From Variovorax ginsengisoli (GTDB taxonomy: Bacteria > Pseudomonadota > Gammaproteobacteria > Burkholderiales > Burkholderiaceae_C): DNA of 64,000 bases. Shown here one piece after another: positions 29,710 through 38,454 of the stretch. Under the pieces are notes generated by a model. The model did not search any database, had not been told where the DNA came from, and saw only the letters and a program-made list of their open reading frames with translations. Where the stretch lies: assembly GCF_006438845.1 (NCBI RefSeq), contig NZ_RCZJ01000002.1, positions 984,253-1,048,252 on the forward strand, written 5' to 3'. The position numbers and the translations under genes were made by a program. Positions within the stretch are counted from its first letter, which is position 1. Each line of letters starts with the position of its first letter.

Positions 29710-31095
29710 ATGACGATCTCCAGCCCCTATGCCGCGCGCCGGGCGCGCCTCGCCGCGCAACTCGGTGCCAACGGCATCGCCGTGATTCCCACGGCGCCCG
29801 AGCGCTCGCGCAATCGCGACAGCGACTTCCTCTACAGGCACGACAGCTATTTCTATTACCTGACCGGATTCACCGAGCCCAATGCCTGGCTGGTGCTGAG
29901 CGGCAGCGGGCGCGCGACGCTGTTCTGCGCGCCCAAGGATCTGGAGCGCGAGATCTGGGATGGCCACCGACTCGGACCCGAGGCTGCGCCCGAGGCGCTG
30001 GGCGTCGACGAGGCCTTCTCGGTCGCTGAGCTCGACACCAAGCTGCCGCGGTTGCTCGAAAACAGCGCGGCCGTCTGGTACCCGTTTGCCACGCACAAGG
30101 GGCTCGAGACGCGCATCGATGGCTGGCTCTCGGCAGTGCGCTCGCGCGTGCGCTTCGGCGCCCTGTGTCCCGAGTCGCAACGCGACCTGTGCGGCCCGCT
30201 CGACGAGATGCGGCTGATCAAGGACACCCACGAGCTCGACATCATCCGGCGCGCCGGAAAGATCAGCGCGCAGGCGCATGTGCGTGCCATGCAGGCATCG
30301 GCGCGCATGCTCCACGAAGGCGCCGACCTGCGCGAATACCACCTCGACGCCGAGCTGATGCACGAATTCCGCATGGGCGGCTCGCAGTACCCGGCCTATG
30401 CGTCCATCGTGGCCGCGGGCGCCAATGCCTGCGTGCTGCACTACCACGCCGACGCCGCGCCGGTCCGCGCCGGCGAGCTGGTGCTGATCGATGCCGGCTG
30501 CGAGCTCGACGGCTACGCCAGCGACATCACCCGCACCTTCCCGGCGGACGGCCGGTTCACCGGCCCGCAGCGTGCGCTCTACGACATCGTGCTGGCCAGC
30601 CAGTACGCGGCAGTGGCCGCGACCAAGGCAGGCAACCGCTTCAACGACCCGCACGAAGCCGCCGTGAAGGTGCTCGCGCAGGGCATGCTCGACGTCGGCC
30701 TGCTCGACGCCAACAAAGTCGGCAGCCTCGACGACGTGATCGAGCAGCGCGCCTATTTCCCGTTCTACATGCACCGCACCGGCCACTGGATGGGCATGGA
30801 CGTGCACGATTGCGGCAGCTACGTCGAGCCCACGCAACTCGCCGAGGTGAGCGAACGCAAGGACCCGCTGAGCGGCGAGATCCTCAAGAACCGGCCGAGC
30901 CGCATCCTGCATCCGGGCATGGTGCTCACCATCGAACCGGGCATCTACGTGCGGCCGGGCGGGGGCGTGCCGGAACAGTTCCACAACATCGGCATCCGCA
31001 TTGAGGACGACGCGATCGTCACGCCCGACGGCTGCGAGCTGACCACGCGCGATGTGCCCGTGGACGCGGACGAGATCGAGGCGCTGATGCGCTGA
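29710..31095 (+). CDS. pepP: Xaa-Pro aminopeptidase (aminopeptidase P)
   Basis: This 461-residue metalloenzyme has an N-terminal aminopeptidase P domain (SDFLYRHDSYFYYLTGF) and a C-terminal pita-bread catalytic domain. The dimetal ligands are visible: Asp in LVLIDAGCELDGYASDITRTFP, His in MHRTGHWMGMDVHD, Glu in GMVLTIEPGIYV, and Glu in NIGIRIEDD. It removes N-terminal residues before proline in the cytosol. I chose the ATG at 29710; a TTG codon directly before it is an unlikely start. It stands next to a converging FAD monooxygenase. Confidence 0.95.
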   Translation: MTISSPYAARRARLAAQLGANGIAVIPTAPERSRNRDSDFLYRHDSYFYYLTGFTEPNAWLVLSGSGRATLFCAPKDLEREIWDGHRLGPEAAPEALGVDEAFSVAELDTKLPRLLENSAAVWYPFATHKGLETRIDGWLSAVRSRVRFGALCPESQRDLCGPLDEMRLIKDTHELDIIRRAGKISAQAHVRAMQASARMLHEGADLREYHLDAELMHEFRMGGSQYPAYASIVAAGANACVLHYHADAAPVRAGELVLIDAGCELDGYASDITRTFPADGRFTGPQRALYDIVLASQYAAVAATKAGNRFNDPHEAAVKVLAQGMLDVGLLDANKVGSLDDVIEQRAYFPFYMHRTGHWMGMDVHDCGSYVEPTQLAEVSERKDPLSGEILKNRPSRILHPGMVLTIEPGIYVRPGGGVPEQFHNIGIRIEDDAIVTPDGCELTTRDVPVDADEIEALMR

Positions 31096-31116
31096 CGGGC
31101 CGTGGCGGGCGCCGGG

Positions 31117-32394
31117 TCAGGCGGCCGGTCTCGCCACCACGCTCTTCGGGTCGAACCCCGCCAGCTGCTTGTAGCGCAGCGCCACCGCCGCGAGTTCCTC
31201 GTGCGGCACCACCTGGTCGATGTCGGTGAAGCCTTGCGGCGCACGTTCGTGTGCCATCTGCATCACCTGCTCGGGCCCGTTCATGCGGTTGCGCAGCACG
31301 ATGCCGGCGGTGCGGGGCAGGCGGTCGGCCTCGTACTCGCGCAGCGCCATCGACGGGTCCTTGAACTGCGTGAGCGCCACGGTGAGGGCCCGCGTGTCCA
31401 TGATGGCCTGCGCGCTCCCGTTGGAACCGATCGGGTACATCGGGTGCGCCGCGTCTCCCAGCAGCGTGACGCGGCCGCGCGTCCAGCCGGGCAGCGGGTC
31501 CTTGTCGACCATCGGGAATTCGTAGATCGCCTCGGCGCCGTCGATGACCGAAGGGATGTCGATCCAGTCCCAGCGCCAGTCCTTGAACGAATCCGCGAAG
31601 ACCGACTTGTCGACCTTCTTGTTCCAGTCGCTCTTGGGCGGCGTGTCGTCGTCGGTGCCGGGCACGCGAAGTTCGGCGATCCAGTTGATGAGCGAGCGGC
31701 CTTCGCGGCGCAGCGGCTCCGAGATCGGGTAGCAGACGAACTTCTGGTCCTGGTGGCCGGCCATGAACATCGTGCGGCCGTCAAGGTAGGGCGCCGCCTC
31801 GGTCACGCCTCGCCACAGCAGGCGGCGCGAAAAGCGGGGCAGGTCGCCGGTCGGATAGAACGACCGCCGGACCGCCGAGTGGATGCCGTCGGCCCCCACC
31901 AGCACGTCGGCACTCCGTTCGCTCAGCGTGCCGTCAGCACGGTTTCGCAGCGTGAAAACGGCCGGCTGGCCGGGTGGATCCATCAGGCCGGAGCCGGCGC
32001 GCGTGACCGACTCGAGCACCTGGCCGGTGTGGATGCGGCCGGCGCCCAGGCGCTTCACCGCGGTCTCGTACAGCAGCATCTGAAAGGCGCCGCGGTGGAT
32101 CGAATACTGCGGCACCGGGTAGCCCGCGGCACGCCCGCGCGGCTCGTGCCAGATGCGCTGGCCGAAGTGGTTGTAGTAAGCCAGCGCGGCGGTCTCGATG
32201 CCGATCTCGGCCAGCGCGTCGCCGAGGCCCAGCGCGGTGAGTTCGGCCACCGCGTGCGGCAGCAGGTTGATGCCCACGCCCAGCGGCTTGATGCTTTCCG
32301 AGGCTTCGTAGACCTCCGCCTCGATGCCCTCGCGATGCAGCGCGAGCGCCAGCGTGAGTCCGCCGATGCCGGCGCCGATGATGGCCACTTTCAT
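31117..32394 (-). CDS. FAD-dependent aromatic-ring monooxygenase-like protein
   Basis: This is a 425-residue flavoprotein hydroxylase of the PHBH/salicylate hydroxylase group. The ADP-binding motif is at the start (VAIIGAGIGGLTLALAL), the DG motif is ADVLVGADGIHSAVRR, and the GD motif is RVTLLGDAAHPMYPIGSNG. It uses NAD(P)H and oxygen to hydroxylate an aromatic or heteroaromatic substrate. It is the last gene of a three-gene operon after a DUF3237 gene and a Bug receptor. The start at 32394 is directly followed by the GxGxxG motif. Confidence 0.9.
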   Translation of the reverse strand: MKVAIIGAGIGGLTLALALHREGIEAEVYEASESIKPLGVGINLLPHAVAELTALGLGDALAEIGIETAALAYYNHFGQRIWHEPRGRAAGYPVPQYSIHRGAFQMLLYETAVKRLGAGRIHTGQVLESVTRAGSGLMDPPGQPAVFTLRNRADGTLSERSADVLVGADGIHSAVRRSFYPTGDLPRFSRRLLWRGVTEAAPYLDGRTMFMAGHQDQKFVCYPISEPLRREGRSLINWIAELRVPGTDDDTPPKSDWNKKVDKSVFADSFKDWRWDWIDIPSVIDGAEAIYEFPMVDKDPLPGWTRGRVTLLGDAAHPMYPIGSNGSAQAIMDTRALTVALTQFKDPSMALREYEADRLPRTAGIVLRNRMNGPEQVMQMAHERAPQGFTDIDQVVPHEELAAVALRYKQLAGFDPKSVVARPAA

Positions 32395-32440
32395 GATCCG
32401 TTGTCTCCTGTTCCTGCGCGCAGCGCGCGCGTTCGGTCGT

Positions 32441-33448
32441 TCAGTCTGCCTTGAAGCCGGTCGCCGCCACCGCTTTGCCCCAGACGGCCGTGTCGTCGGC
32501 GATCACCTTGGCGAATTCTGCGCTGCTGGTGCCGGTCGCGCGAAAGCCCGCGTCGAGCATCTTCTGCTTGCCCTCGGCCGACTGCACCGCTTTCACGATG
32601 TCGGCGTTGAGCTTGCGCACCACGTCCGGCGGCGTCTTCGCCGGCGCGACGATGCCGAACCACGCGGTGAACGCGAGGTTGGAATAGCCCTGCTCCTTGA
32701 TCGTCGGCACCTCGGGCAGCGACGGGCTGCGGGTGGCGCCGGTGCTGCCCAGGGCGACCAGCTTGCCGGCCTTCACCGTCGACGCAGCCAGGCCCACGGT
32801 CGCGAACACACCCGACACGTCGCCCGCGTACAGCCCGCCGAGCGCGTCGGCCGTGTTGCGGTAGTGCACCGGCTCGGGCTTCTGGCCGATCGCGTCGCCG
32901 AACATGTAGGCGCCGAAATGGCCCGGCGTGCCCGCGCCGAAGGTCGCCATGAACAGGCCCTTCTGCTGCTTGCTCCAGTCGACGAACTCGCGCACGTTCT
33001 TCGACGGCACCTTCTGCGGATTGACCAGCAGCACGAAGTCGGACGTAACCACCTGGCTCACGGGCACGAAGTCCTTGACCGGGTCGTAGGGCAGGCGGTT
33101 GTAGCTGCTGGGCGCGATGCTCAGCTGGCCTGTCTCGGCCAGCATCAGCGTGTAGCCGTCGGGCGCGGCACGGGCCGCTTCGCTCGCGGCGATCAGCCCG
33201 CCGGCGCCCGGCTTGTTGTCGACGATCACGCCCAGGTTGCCCCAGCCTTCCGACAGCTTCTGCGCCAGCAGGCGCGCGACGATGTCCGGGCCGGTGCCGG
33301 CCGGGAAGCCGACGATGATGCGCACCGGCTTGTCGGGGTAGCCGCTGCCTTGGGCCGATGCGGGAAGCGCGATGCAGGCGGCCCATGCCGTGGCCACGAC
33401 CAAGGCCGCACGTCGCGTCGAGGTGAGGGAAGAGCGGGAAGTTGTCAT
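32441..33448 (-). CDS. Bug-family solute receptor (monooxygenase operon)
   Basis: This is a 335-residue periplasmic receptor. The signal region contains a double Arg (STRRAALVVATAWAACIALPASAQ). The family loops are RIIVGFPAGTGPDIVARLL, with the usual GGTTD replaced by GTGPD, and FGAGTPGHFGAYMFGD and YRNTADALGGLYAGD. The altered first loop suggests a ligand different from those of the other two Bug proteins in the window. It lies between DUF3237 and the FAD monooxygenase, with gaps of 45-46 bases, and probably captures the substrate of that pathway. Confidence 0.92.
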   Translation of the reverse strand: MTTSRSSLTSTRRAALVVATAWAACIALPASAQGSGYPDKPVRIIVGFPAGTGPDIVARLLAQKLSEGWGNLGVIVDNKPGAGGLIAASEAARAAPDGYTLMLAETGQLSIAPSSYNRLPYDPVKDFVPVSQVVTSDFVLLVNPQKVPSKNVREFVDWSKQQKGLFMATFGAGTPGHFGAYMFGDAIGQKPEPVHYRNTADALGGLYAGDVSGVFATVGLAASTVKAGKLVALGSTGATRSPSLPEVPTIKEQGYSNLAFTAWFGIVAPAKTPPDVVRKLNADIVKAVQSAEGKQKMLDAGFRATGTSSAEFAKVIADDTAVWGKAVAATGFKAD

Positions 33449-33493
33449 GTCTGTCTCCTGGTTTTTTATGGGAACGCGATCCGGTCGAGCCGC

Positions 33494-33979
33494 CTAGGTG
33501 ACGGTGAAGAACTGCATCTCGACGCGGTCGGGCCGGCGCACGCCGCTGCCGATGAAGAGCCGCTCGTTGATCCAGCCCAGCGCGAGCGACGCCGTCTCGA
33601 AGCGCGGCGCGCAGCGGAAGTAGATTTCGGCCGGGTCCACCGGCTCGCCGCGCGCGAGCCGCGCCATGGCGTCGGGCGCGCCGCAGCGCAACGCGTTGTT
33701 CTGCACGTAGATCCAGTCGCCGGCGTCGGTCTCGAGCGTGTAGCGCGCGTCGAGGTCGGTCATGCCGCTGGCTGTCATCAGCTGGAAGTCGGCGCCACCG
33801 GGCACCACGCGCGCCTGCCAGCCGTGACCTTCGGCCGAGCCGCCGGTGATCGGGATCAGGCGGCGCCGGCCGCGCGGCGTCACGCCCACGTCCTGCGGCG
33901 CGCCGACCTCGACGCGCAGGGCGGCGAAGTGTTCGAGCGTGGGCGGAGCGGGCATCGGAAAGGCAACGTTCGTGGGCAT
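33494..33979 (-). CDS. DUF3237 family protein
   Basis: This is a 161-residue protein starting at the ATG at 33979 (MPTNVAFPMPAPPTLEHFAALRV). The blocks GRRRLIPITGGSAEGHGWQARVVPGGADFQ, ARYTLETDAGDWIYVQN and YFRCAPRFETASLALGWINERLFIGSG identify DUF3237. This is a beta-barrel family common in catabolic operons of soil bacteria and of unknown activity. It is the first gene of the DUF3237-Bug-monooxygenase operon and is divergent from a LuxR-type regulator. A perfect inverted repeat lies 33 bases upstream of its start. Confidence 0.88.
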   Translation of the reverse strand: MPTNVAFPMPAPPTLEHFAALRVEVGAPQDVGVTPRGRRRLIPITGGSAEGHGWQARVVPGGADFQLMTASGMTDLDARYTLETDAGDWIYVQNNALRCGAPDAMARLARGEPVDPAEIYFRCAPRFETASLALGWINERLFIGSGVRRPDRVEMQFFTVT

Positions 33980-34011
33980 GCCGCTAGCGTAATTCCGGGT
34001 GGTCGGGCGGT

Positions 34012-34033
34012 CTGTCATCCCGGAAGATGACAG
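34012..34033. promoter_or_regulatory. Inverted repeat between DUF3237 operon and LuxR-type gene
   Basis: The sequence is CTGTCATC-CCGGAA-GATGACAG, with 8-base arms, no mismatch, and a 6-base spacer. It lies midway in the 105-base gap between two divergent genes. It is the obvious candidate binding site of the LuxR-type protein encoded at 34085. Confidence 0.68.
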
Positions 34034-34084
34034 GATGCATCCCGCCTCCGTCGTCGCACGTCCGCAGCCCCGGCGCGCCGCGCC

Positions 34085-34867
34085 ATGAGAAGCTGGCAGG
34101 CCGCGCCCGCGAGCGACCGGCGCACGCAGGTGCTGACCGAGCTGATCGGCCACATCGGCAGCCCGCGCTTCGGCCCGGCCGTGCTCGACGGGCTTCAGGA
34201 ACTGGTGCCGGCCGCCTCGTGGTCGGTGTACCGGCTGGGTGCGCAGCCCGCGCTGTTCTTGTCGGCCGCGCGCGGCGTGCCCGACACCACGCGCGATTGC
34301 TGGCGCGCCTACCTGAGCGGACCGCACCGCGGCGACCGCAGCTTCGTGCAAGCCTCCGACGCGGTCGACCACGCTCCGCTGTTGTGCCACCTGACGGCCG
34401 ACGAGGCGCCGGAAGAACATCGCACCAAGGTCTACGAGGCGCACGGCATGGCCGAGCGCGTGTCGGTCGCCCAGACGCAGGAGGACGGCGGCGTGTTCGC
34501 CATCAACTTCTACCGCCACGGCCATCAGCGTGCCTTCAGCGACGCCGCGCTCGACAGTTTCGGCGCACTCGCACCGGCGCTGCTGGCGTTGGTGCGCAAG
34601 CACATGGCGTTGGCGCGGCCCGATGGCAGCGCTGTCGCCGAGGTCTGCGCCCCCGACATGGACGCGCGCCTGCGCAACCTGTGCCCGGCGCTGACCGAAC
34701 GCGAGCGGGCGGTATGCGTCCGCCTGCTGCGGGGCATGACGCAGGACGGCATCGCGAGCGACCTCGGCCTCGCGCTGCCGACCGTCAAGACCTACCGCAA
34801 CCGAGCCTTCGCACGGCTGGGCATCCACTTTCGCAACGAGCTGTTCGCGCGGGTGCTGTCGGCCTGA
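34085..34867 (+). CDS. LuxR-type (GerE-domain) transcriptional regulator
   Basis: This 260-residue protein has a typical LuxR HTH at residues 203-256 (LTERERAVCVRLLRGMTQDG, then SDLGLALPTVKTYRNRAFARLG). The N-terminal 200 residues have no receiver signature and do not show the acyl-homoserine-lactone domain I would expect of a quorum sensor. A GAF- or PAS-like sensor is possible. It is divergent from the DUF3237 operon, with a perfect palindrome between, and so is probably its regulator. It converges on the DUF2269 gene. Confidence 0.87.
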   Translation: MRSWQAAPASDRRTQVLTELIGHIGSPRFGPAVLDGLQELVPAASWSVYRLGAQPALFLSAARGVPDTTRDCWRAYLSGPHRGDRSFVQASDAVDHAPLLCHLTADEAPEEHRTKVYEAHGMAERVSVAQTQEDGGVFAINFYRHGHQRAFSDAALDSFGALAPALLALVRKHMALARPDGSAVAEVCAPDMDARLRNLCPALTERERAVCVRLLRGMTQDGIASDLGLALPTVKTYRNRAFARLGIHFRNELFARVLSA

Positions 34868-34891
34868 CCGCGCACGGCCGCCATCGGGCCG

Positions 34892-35380
34892 CTACGCGAA
34901 CGGCCAGAAGGCGAGCAGCGGCTTGTTCACCATCAGATAGAACACGCCGACCATCGCCACGAAGGCCGGGTAGCCAAGCCATTCCCATCGACGCTGGTAG
35001 CGCACGTACAGCGGCGGCAGCGGTGCGCCATCGCGCTGGGCCCGCGCAGCCATCGCCGCCATGCGGATCTGCAGCCACACGACCGGCAACCAGCACGCGC
35101 CCGTCAGCACGAACAGCCCGATCGACAGCGCGAGCCACGGCGTGGACAGCGGCCAGCCCGCCATGTGCGCCAGCGCGAAACCGGTGAGCGGCTGCAGGAT
35201 GACCGTCGGCGTGGTGAACCACCAGTCGGCGCGCACCACCAGCCGGCTCACCACCGCCTGCGCCGGCACGCTGCCGCTGCGGTTCGTGAAGAACATGTAG
35301 AAGGCCGAGCCCAGCCCGGTGCCGACCATCAGCACGCTCGAGAGGATGTGCAGCCACTTGAGGACCAGGTAGGTGTTCAT
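34892..35380 (-). CDS. DUF2269-like integral membrane protein
   Basis: This is a 162-residue protein starting MNTYLVLKWLHILSSVLMVGTGLGSAFYMF, with four predicted helices (about 5-28, 50-70, 80-104 and 135-157). The WLHILSSVLMVGTG opening and the central ADWWFTTPTVILQPLTG match the DUF2269 family of small membrane proteins, whose role is unknown. Its ATG overlaps the stop of the DoxX-like gene (ATGA). It is the last gene of the eight-gene SPFH/polyamine unit. Confidence 0.82.
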   Translation of the reverse strand: MNTYLVLKWLHILSSVLMVGTGLGSAFYMFFTNRSGSVPAQAVVSRLVVRADWWFTTPTVILQPLTGFALAHMAGWPLSTPWLALSIGLFVLTGACWLPVVWLQIRMAAMAARAQRDGAPLPPLYVRYQRRWEWLGYPAFVAMVGVFYLMVNKPLLAFWPFA

Positions 35381-35763
35381 GGTGCGGTGCGACGCATCAG
35401 GTGCCAGAGCAGGGCGGCGATGGGCAGGTTCTTGAGCAGCGGGCCGAGTGGATGCAGCCACAGGCCGGGTTGCAGCACGGTCGCCGCGAGGGTCATCGCG
35501 GCCATCAGCGCCAGTGCGGCGCGGTAGCTGGCGCGACCGGGCCACCGCCACAGCGCGATGCCGACGAGAAGGTCCGCCACGGCGCCGCCGACGATCAGCA
35601 CTTGCACCAGCCATGCCGGCGACACGACCCCCGCGGCGGCCAGCACCTGGCGGCTCTGGCCGTTCAATTCGACGAGACTGACCACGGCGGTGACCAGCCA
35701 CACGGCCACGAGGCTCAGCTGCAGCAGACGGTCGTCGTTGTCTTCGGGGCGTCGGCGTGTCAT
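35377..35763 (-). CDS. DoxX-like small membrane protein
   Basis: This is a 128-residue protein (MTRRRPEDNDDRLLQLSLVA) with four helices. It includes VWLVTAVVSLVELNGQSRQVLAA, a helix with GGAVADLLVGIALW, and HPLGPLLKNLPIAALLWHLM. The GG-x-x-D-L-x-x-G helix and PLLKNLP ending are typical of the DoxX-like family that often follows saccharopine-dehydrogenase-like genes. Both ends overlap neighbours by 4 bases (ATGA), showing tight translational coupling within the unit. Confidence 0.78.
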   Translation of the reverse strand: MTRRRPEDNDDRLLQLSLVAVWLVTAVVSLVELNGQSRQVLAAAGVVSPAWLVQVLIVGGAVADLLVGIALWRWPGRASYRAALALMAAMTLAATVLQPGLWLHPLGPLLKNLPIAALLWHLMRRTAP

Positions 35764-36872
35764 GGAGATGCTTCGTCGATCACGTCGGTGACCATGCCCC
35801 AGCGAGAGAACTCGGGTTCGAATTCCGACAGCGCGAGCAGGCCGGCGCAAGCGTGTGCGCCCACGGGCAATGCATCGCGGCGCGCAAGCCGGCGCGCCAG
35901 CAGGACGGCGGCCATGCACGGAATCTCGGGGCCGTGGTTGTCGTCGGCGGCGATGTGCCACGCGCGGCGTGCGACAGCGCCGTGCGCATCAAGACCTTCG
36001 ACGCGCACGACCATGCCGCCCAATGCGGTGCCGAAGGCATCGAACAGGCCGCCGGTGGCATGCAGCAGCCCTGCCAGCCGTTGCGGCGCCGGCAACAAGC
36101 CGATGCGGCGCAGCAACGCCAGGAAGGCGAATGCGTGCTGCGTCAGCCCGACTTCGAGCGCGGCGCGGAACATCACCGACTGCACGCCGGCATAGCGCGC
36201 CGGGAACAGCTCGAGATCGGGGATGTCGCACAGCGCGCCGCGCCGCGGCTTGATGCGTGCGAACGCGATATTTTCCGGTTCGGCCCAACCCAGCCGCTCT
36301 ACCCATTGCCCGTCGTGCCAGACGCGGATCGGCGCGCCGCAATAGGCGAGCACGCCGGCCAGGGTCGCTTCGCCGCGCGGCGCGCCTTGCGCCGGTGCGA
36401 TGCAGATGTCGATGCTGCGGATGCCTTGCCAGCCTGCCGTGAGATGGTCGACCACCGCCGAAGACAGCGCGGGCACGGTGCTCGCACCGCTGACCGCGAA
36501 GCGCCCGGCGTCGCGGAAAGTGGCGTCGAGCGCTGCCGGAAAGTCGCAGACGAAGCGGCGGCCATCGGCCAGGTCGATGTAGTGCGCCCCGGCTGCCGCC
36601 GCGGCGCGCGGCACGCGATAGTCCTGGTCCTGGAACGGCCCCGCCGTGTGAATGACGAGGTCAGCACCGACCGCGCCCAAAGCCTTCGCCAGATCCGCCG
36701 ACTGCACGTCGATGCGCACGCCACGCGAGGCACCGCCGAGCGACCGCGCGAACGCCGTCGCGCGGCCGAGGTCGCGTCCGCCGACGACCAGCTCGATGCC
36801 CGGGTCTTGCGCCAGCGCACGGCAGATGCGCGCGCCGAAGTTGCCGTAGCCGCCGAGCACCACTGTCTTCAT
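35760..36872 (-). CDS. Saccharopine-dehydrogenase-like NAD(P)-binding oxidoreductase
   Basis: This is a 370-residue protein. The Rossmann start is MKTVVLGGYGNFGARICRALAQ, followed by GADLVIHTAGPFQ and YIDLADGRRFVCDFP, which are hallmarks of the saccharopine dehydrogenase NAD-binding domain. I chose the ATG at 36872 because the longer open frame is a shadow. It overlaps the upstream FAD oxidoreductase stop (ATGA) and the DoxX-like start (ATGA). In the context of an aminopropyltransferase and an amine-oxidase-like protein, a reductase acting on an amine-derived aldehyde or imine is plausible, but that is inference. Confidence 0.83.
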   Translation of the reverse strand: MKTVVLGGYGNFGARICRALAQDPGIELVVGGRDLGRATAFARSLGGASRGVRIDVQSADLAKALGAVGADLVIHTAGPFQDQDYRVPRAAAAAGAHYIDLADGRRFVCDFPAALDATFRDAGRFAVSGASTVPALSSAVVDHLTAGWQGIRSIDICIAPAQGAPRGEATLAGVLAYCGAPIRVWHDGQWVERLGWAEPENIAFARIKPRRGALCDIPDLELFPARYAGVQSVMFRAALEVGLTQHAFAFLALLRRIGLLPAPQRLAGLLHATGGLFDAFGTALGGMVVRVEGLDAHGAVARRAWHIAADDNHGPEIPCMAAVLLARRLARRDALPVGAHACAGLLALSEFEPEFSRWGMVTDVIDEASP

Positions 36873-38452
36873 GCCGGGAGGCTCCCCGCCAGATGCCCGC
36901 GCGTGAACGCTTCTTCGAAGATCGAATAGCCCGACCAGTCGGCGTGCGCGAAGGCAAGCCGACCGGCGGTCACCGTGCCATCGTTGCCGAGCTGCGCGCG
37001 CAGCCCCGGCGTCGGGATCGCCATCGCGTGGCCGTAGCGCGTGATGTCGATGCGCGTGGCGCGCTCGGCGATGTCGGGATGCGGCACCGACAGCTCGGCC
37101 AGCAGCGCATCGCGCCAGGCCGACCACGGCTGGTCGAGCAACTGGCGGCGTCCGTCGGTGCCGTCGAAGCTGCTCGGGCCCAGCGGGCGGTACCAGGTCA
37201 GCACCGTGGCGCGCGGCGTCGGGTCGAGCGCTTGGTGGCGCGCGTCGACATAGCCCAGGCCGCGCGTGCCGTAAACCACGTTGTCCCAACTCGGCGCGGC
37301 GCCCGTCCGGTCGGCCAGCGGTGCGTCGAGATGCACGTTGGCCACCAGCCACGGCGCGTACTGCAATGCCGCCGCCGCGCGGCGCAGCAGCGCCGGCGGG
37401 TTCTCGACCACGCGCGCGGCGACGAACACCGGCAGCGCGACGATGCAGCGCTCGGCCTGCCAACGCACCAGCGACTTCGATGCCGCATCGAACACATCGA
37501 CTTCGACGCCGCCCCGCGTCTCGGCGATGCGCGTGACGACCTGACCGGTGCGCAGCCGATCGCCCAGCGGCGCGGCGAGGCGCTGCGTGAGCCAGCCGTT
37601 GCCCTCGGGCCAGGTGAGCACCGCGTCGCGATCGGCGTTGTCGTCACCCGGCGCGTGAAAGCCGTGGCGACTCGCGAAGTAATGGATGCCGGCCCACGCC
37701 GACACCTGCGCGACGCCGGCGCCGTAGTCGTCGCGGCAGGAATACTCAAGGTACCAGCGCAGGTGCGCATCGCCCAGGCCTTCGGCGTCGAGCCACTGGC
37801 CGAAGGTCATGGCGTCGAGGCCGAACGTCGCAGCCGTCGTCGGAACGCGCAGCGACGGAATCGCGAAGCGGGTGGCCTGCTGCAAGGCGTCGACGCGTTG
37901 CGAAAAACGGCGGTACTGCGCCAGCGTCTCCGCACCGACGCCTTGCACGGGCAGCAAGCCGTCGTGCCACTCGCCTTCGAAGAAGAGCCGCTCCTGCGGG
38001 CTGTGGCACAGATGGCGTTCGTCGTACGCCCACCGCCCCGCCACGCGACGCCGCAGGCCGAGTTCTTCGAGCAGGTCCTGCACCTCGTGCGCGTCGTCGC
38101 CGGGCACCGGCAGGTAGTGCGCACCGAGTGGGCAGGCGATGCCTTCGAGCACGCCGCCGCGGCTGTTGCCACCTGCGGTGTCTTCGAGCTCGAGCACCAC
38201 GAAATCGTCGACGCCCTTGGCGCGCAATGCGCGGGCGGCGGCGAGCCCGGCCACGCCGCCGCCGGCGATGACCACGCGCGTGCGCCGCGTGCTGCCCGGT
38301 GCAGCCGATCGCAAGGCGCCATCGCGCATCGCATGACCGCGTGCCATGTCGATGCCGGTGAAGCCGCCCGCGATCGGCGCCTTGGATTCGCAGGCGGCGA
38401 GGGACATCGCGCCCAAGCCCAGCGAGCTGGCAAGAAAGGCGCGACGCTGCAT
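36869..38452 (-). CDS. Tat-type lipoprotein FAD oxidoreductase (amine-oxidase-like)
   Basis: This is a 527-residue protein. The start MQRRAFLASSLGLGAMSLAAC holds a twin-arginine motif and a lipobox (SLAAC, Cys 21). It would be folded in the cytosol, exported by Tat and lipid-anchored. The FAD site is at about residue 60 (VVIAGGGVAGLAAARALR, then LELEDTAGGNSRGG). The C-terminal FAD block is AGRLAFAHADWSGYSIFEEA. It matches the flavin amine oxidase / phytoene-desaturase-like group. It starts 2 bases after the aminopropyltransferase stop, which suggests a polyamine or another amine as substrate; this is not proven. Confidence 0.84.
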   Translation of the reverse strand: MQRRAFLASSLGLGAMSLAACESKAPIAGGFTGIDMARGHAMRDGALRSAAPGSTRRTRVVIAGGGVAGLAAARALRAKGVDDFVVLELEDTAGGNSRGGVLEGIACPLGAHYLPVPGDDAHEVQDLLEELGLRRRVAGRWAYDERHLCHSPQERLFFEGEWHDGLLPVQGVGAETLAQYRRFSQRVDALQQATRFAIPSLRVPTTAATFGLDAMTFGQWLDAEGLGDAHLRWYLEYSCRDDYGAGVAQVSAWAGIHYFASRHGFHAPGDDNADRDAVLTWPEGNGWLTQRLAAPLGDRLRTGQVVTRIAETRGGVEVDVFDAASKSLVRWQAERCIVALPVFVAARVVENPPALLRRAAAALQYAPWLVANVHLDAPLADRTGAAPSWDNVVYGTRGLGYVDARHQALDPTPRATVLTWYRPLGPSSFDGTDGRRQLLDQPWSAWRDALLAELSVPHPDIAERATRIDITRYGHAMAIPTPGLRAQLGNDGTVTAGRLAFAHADWSGYSIFEEAFTRGHLAGSLPA

Positions 38453-38454
38453 CG

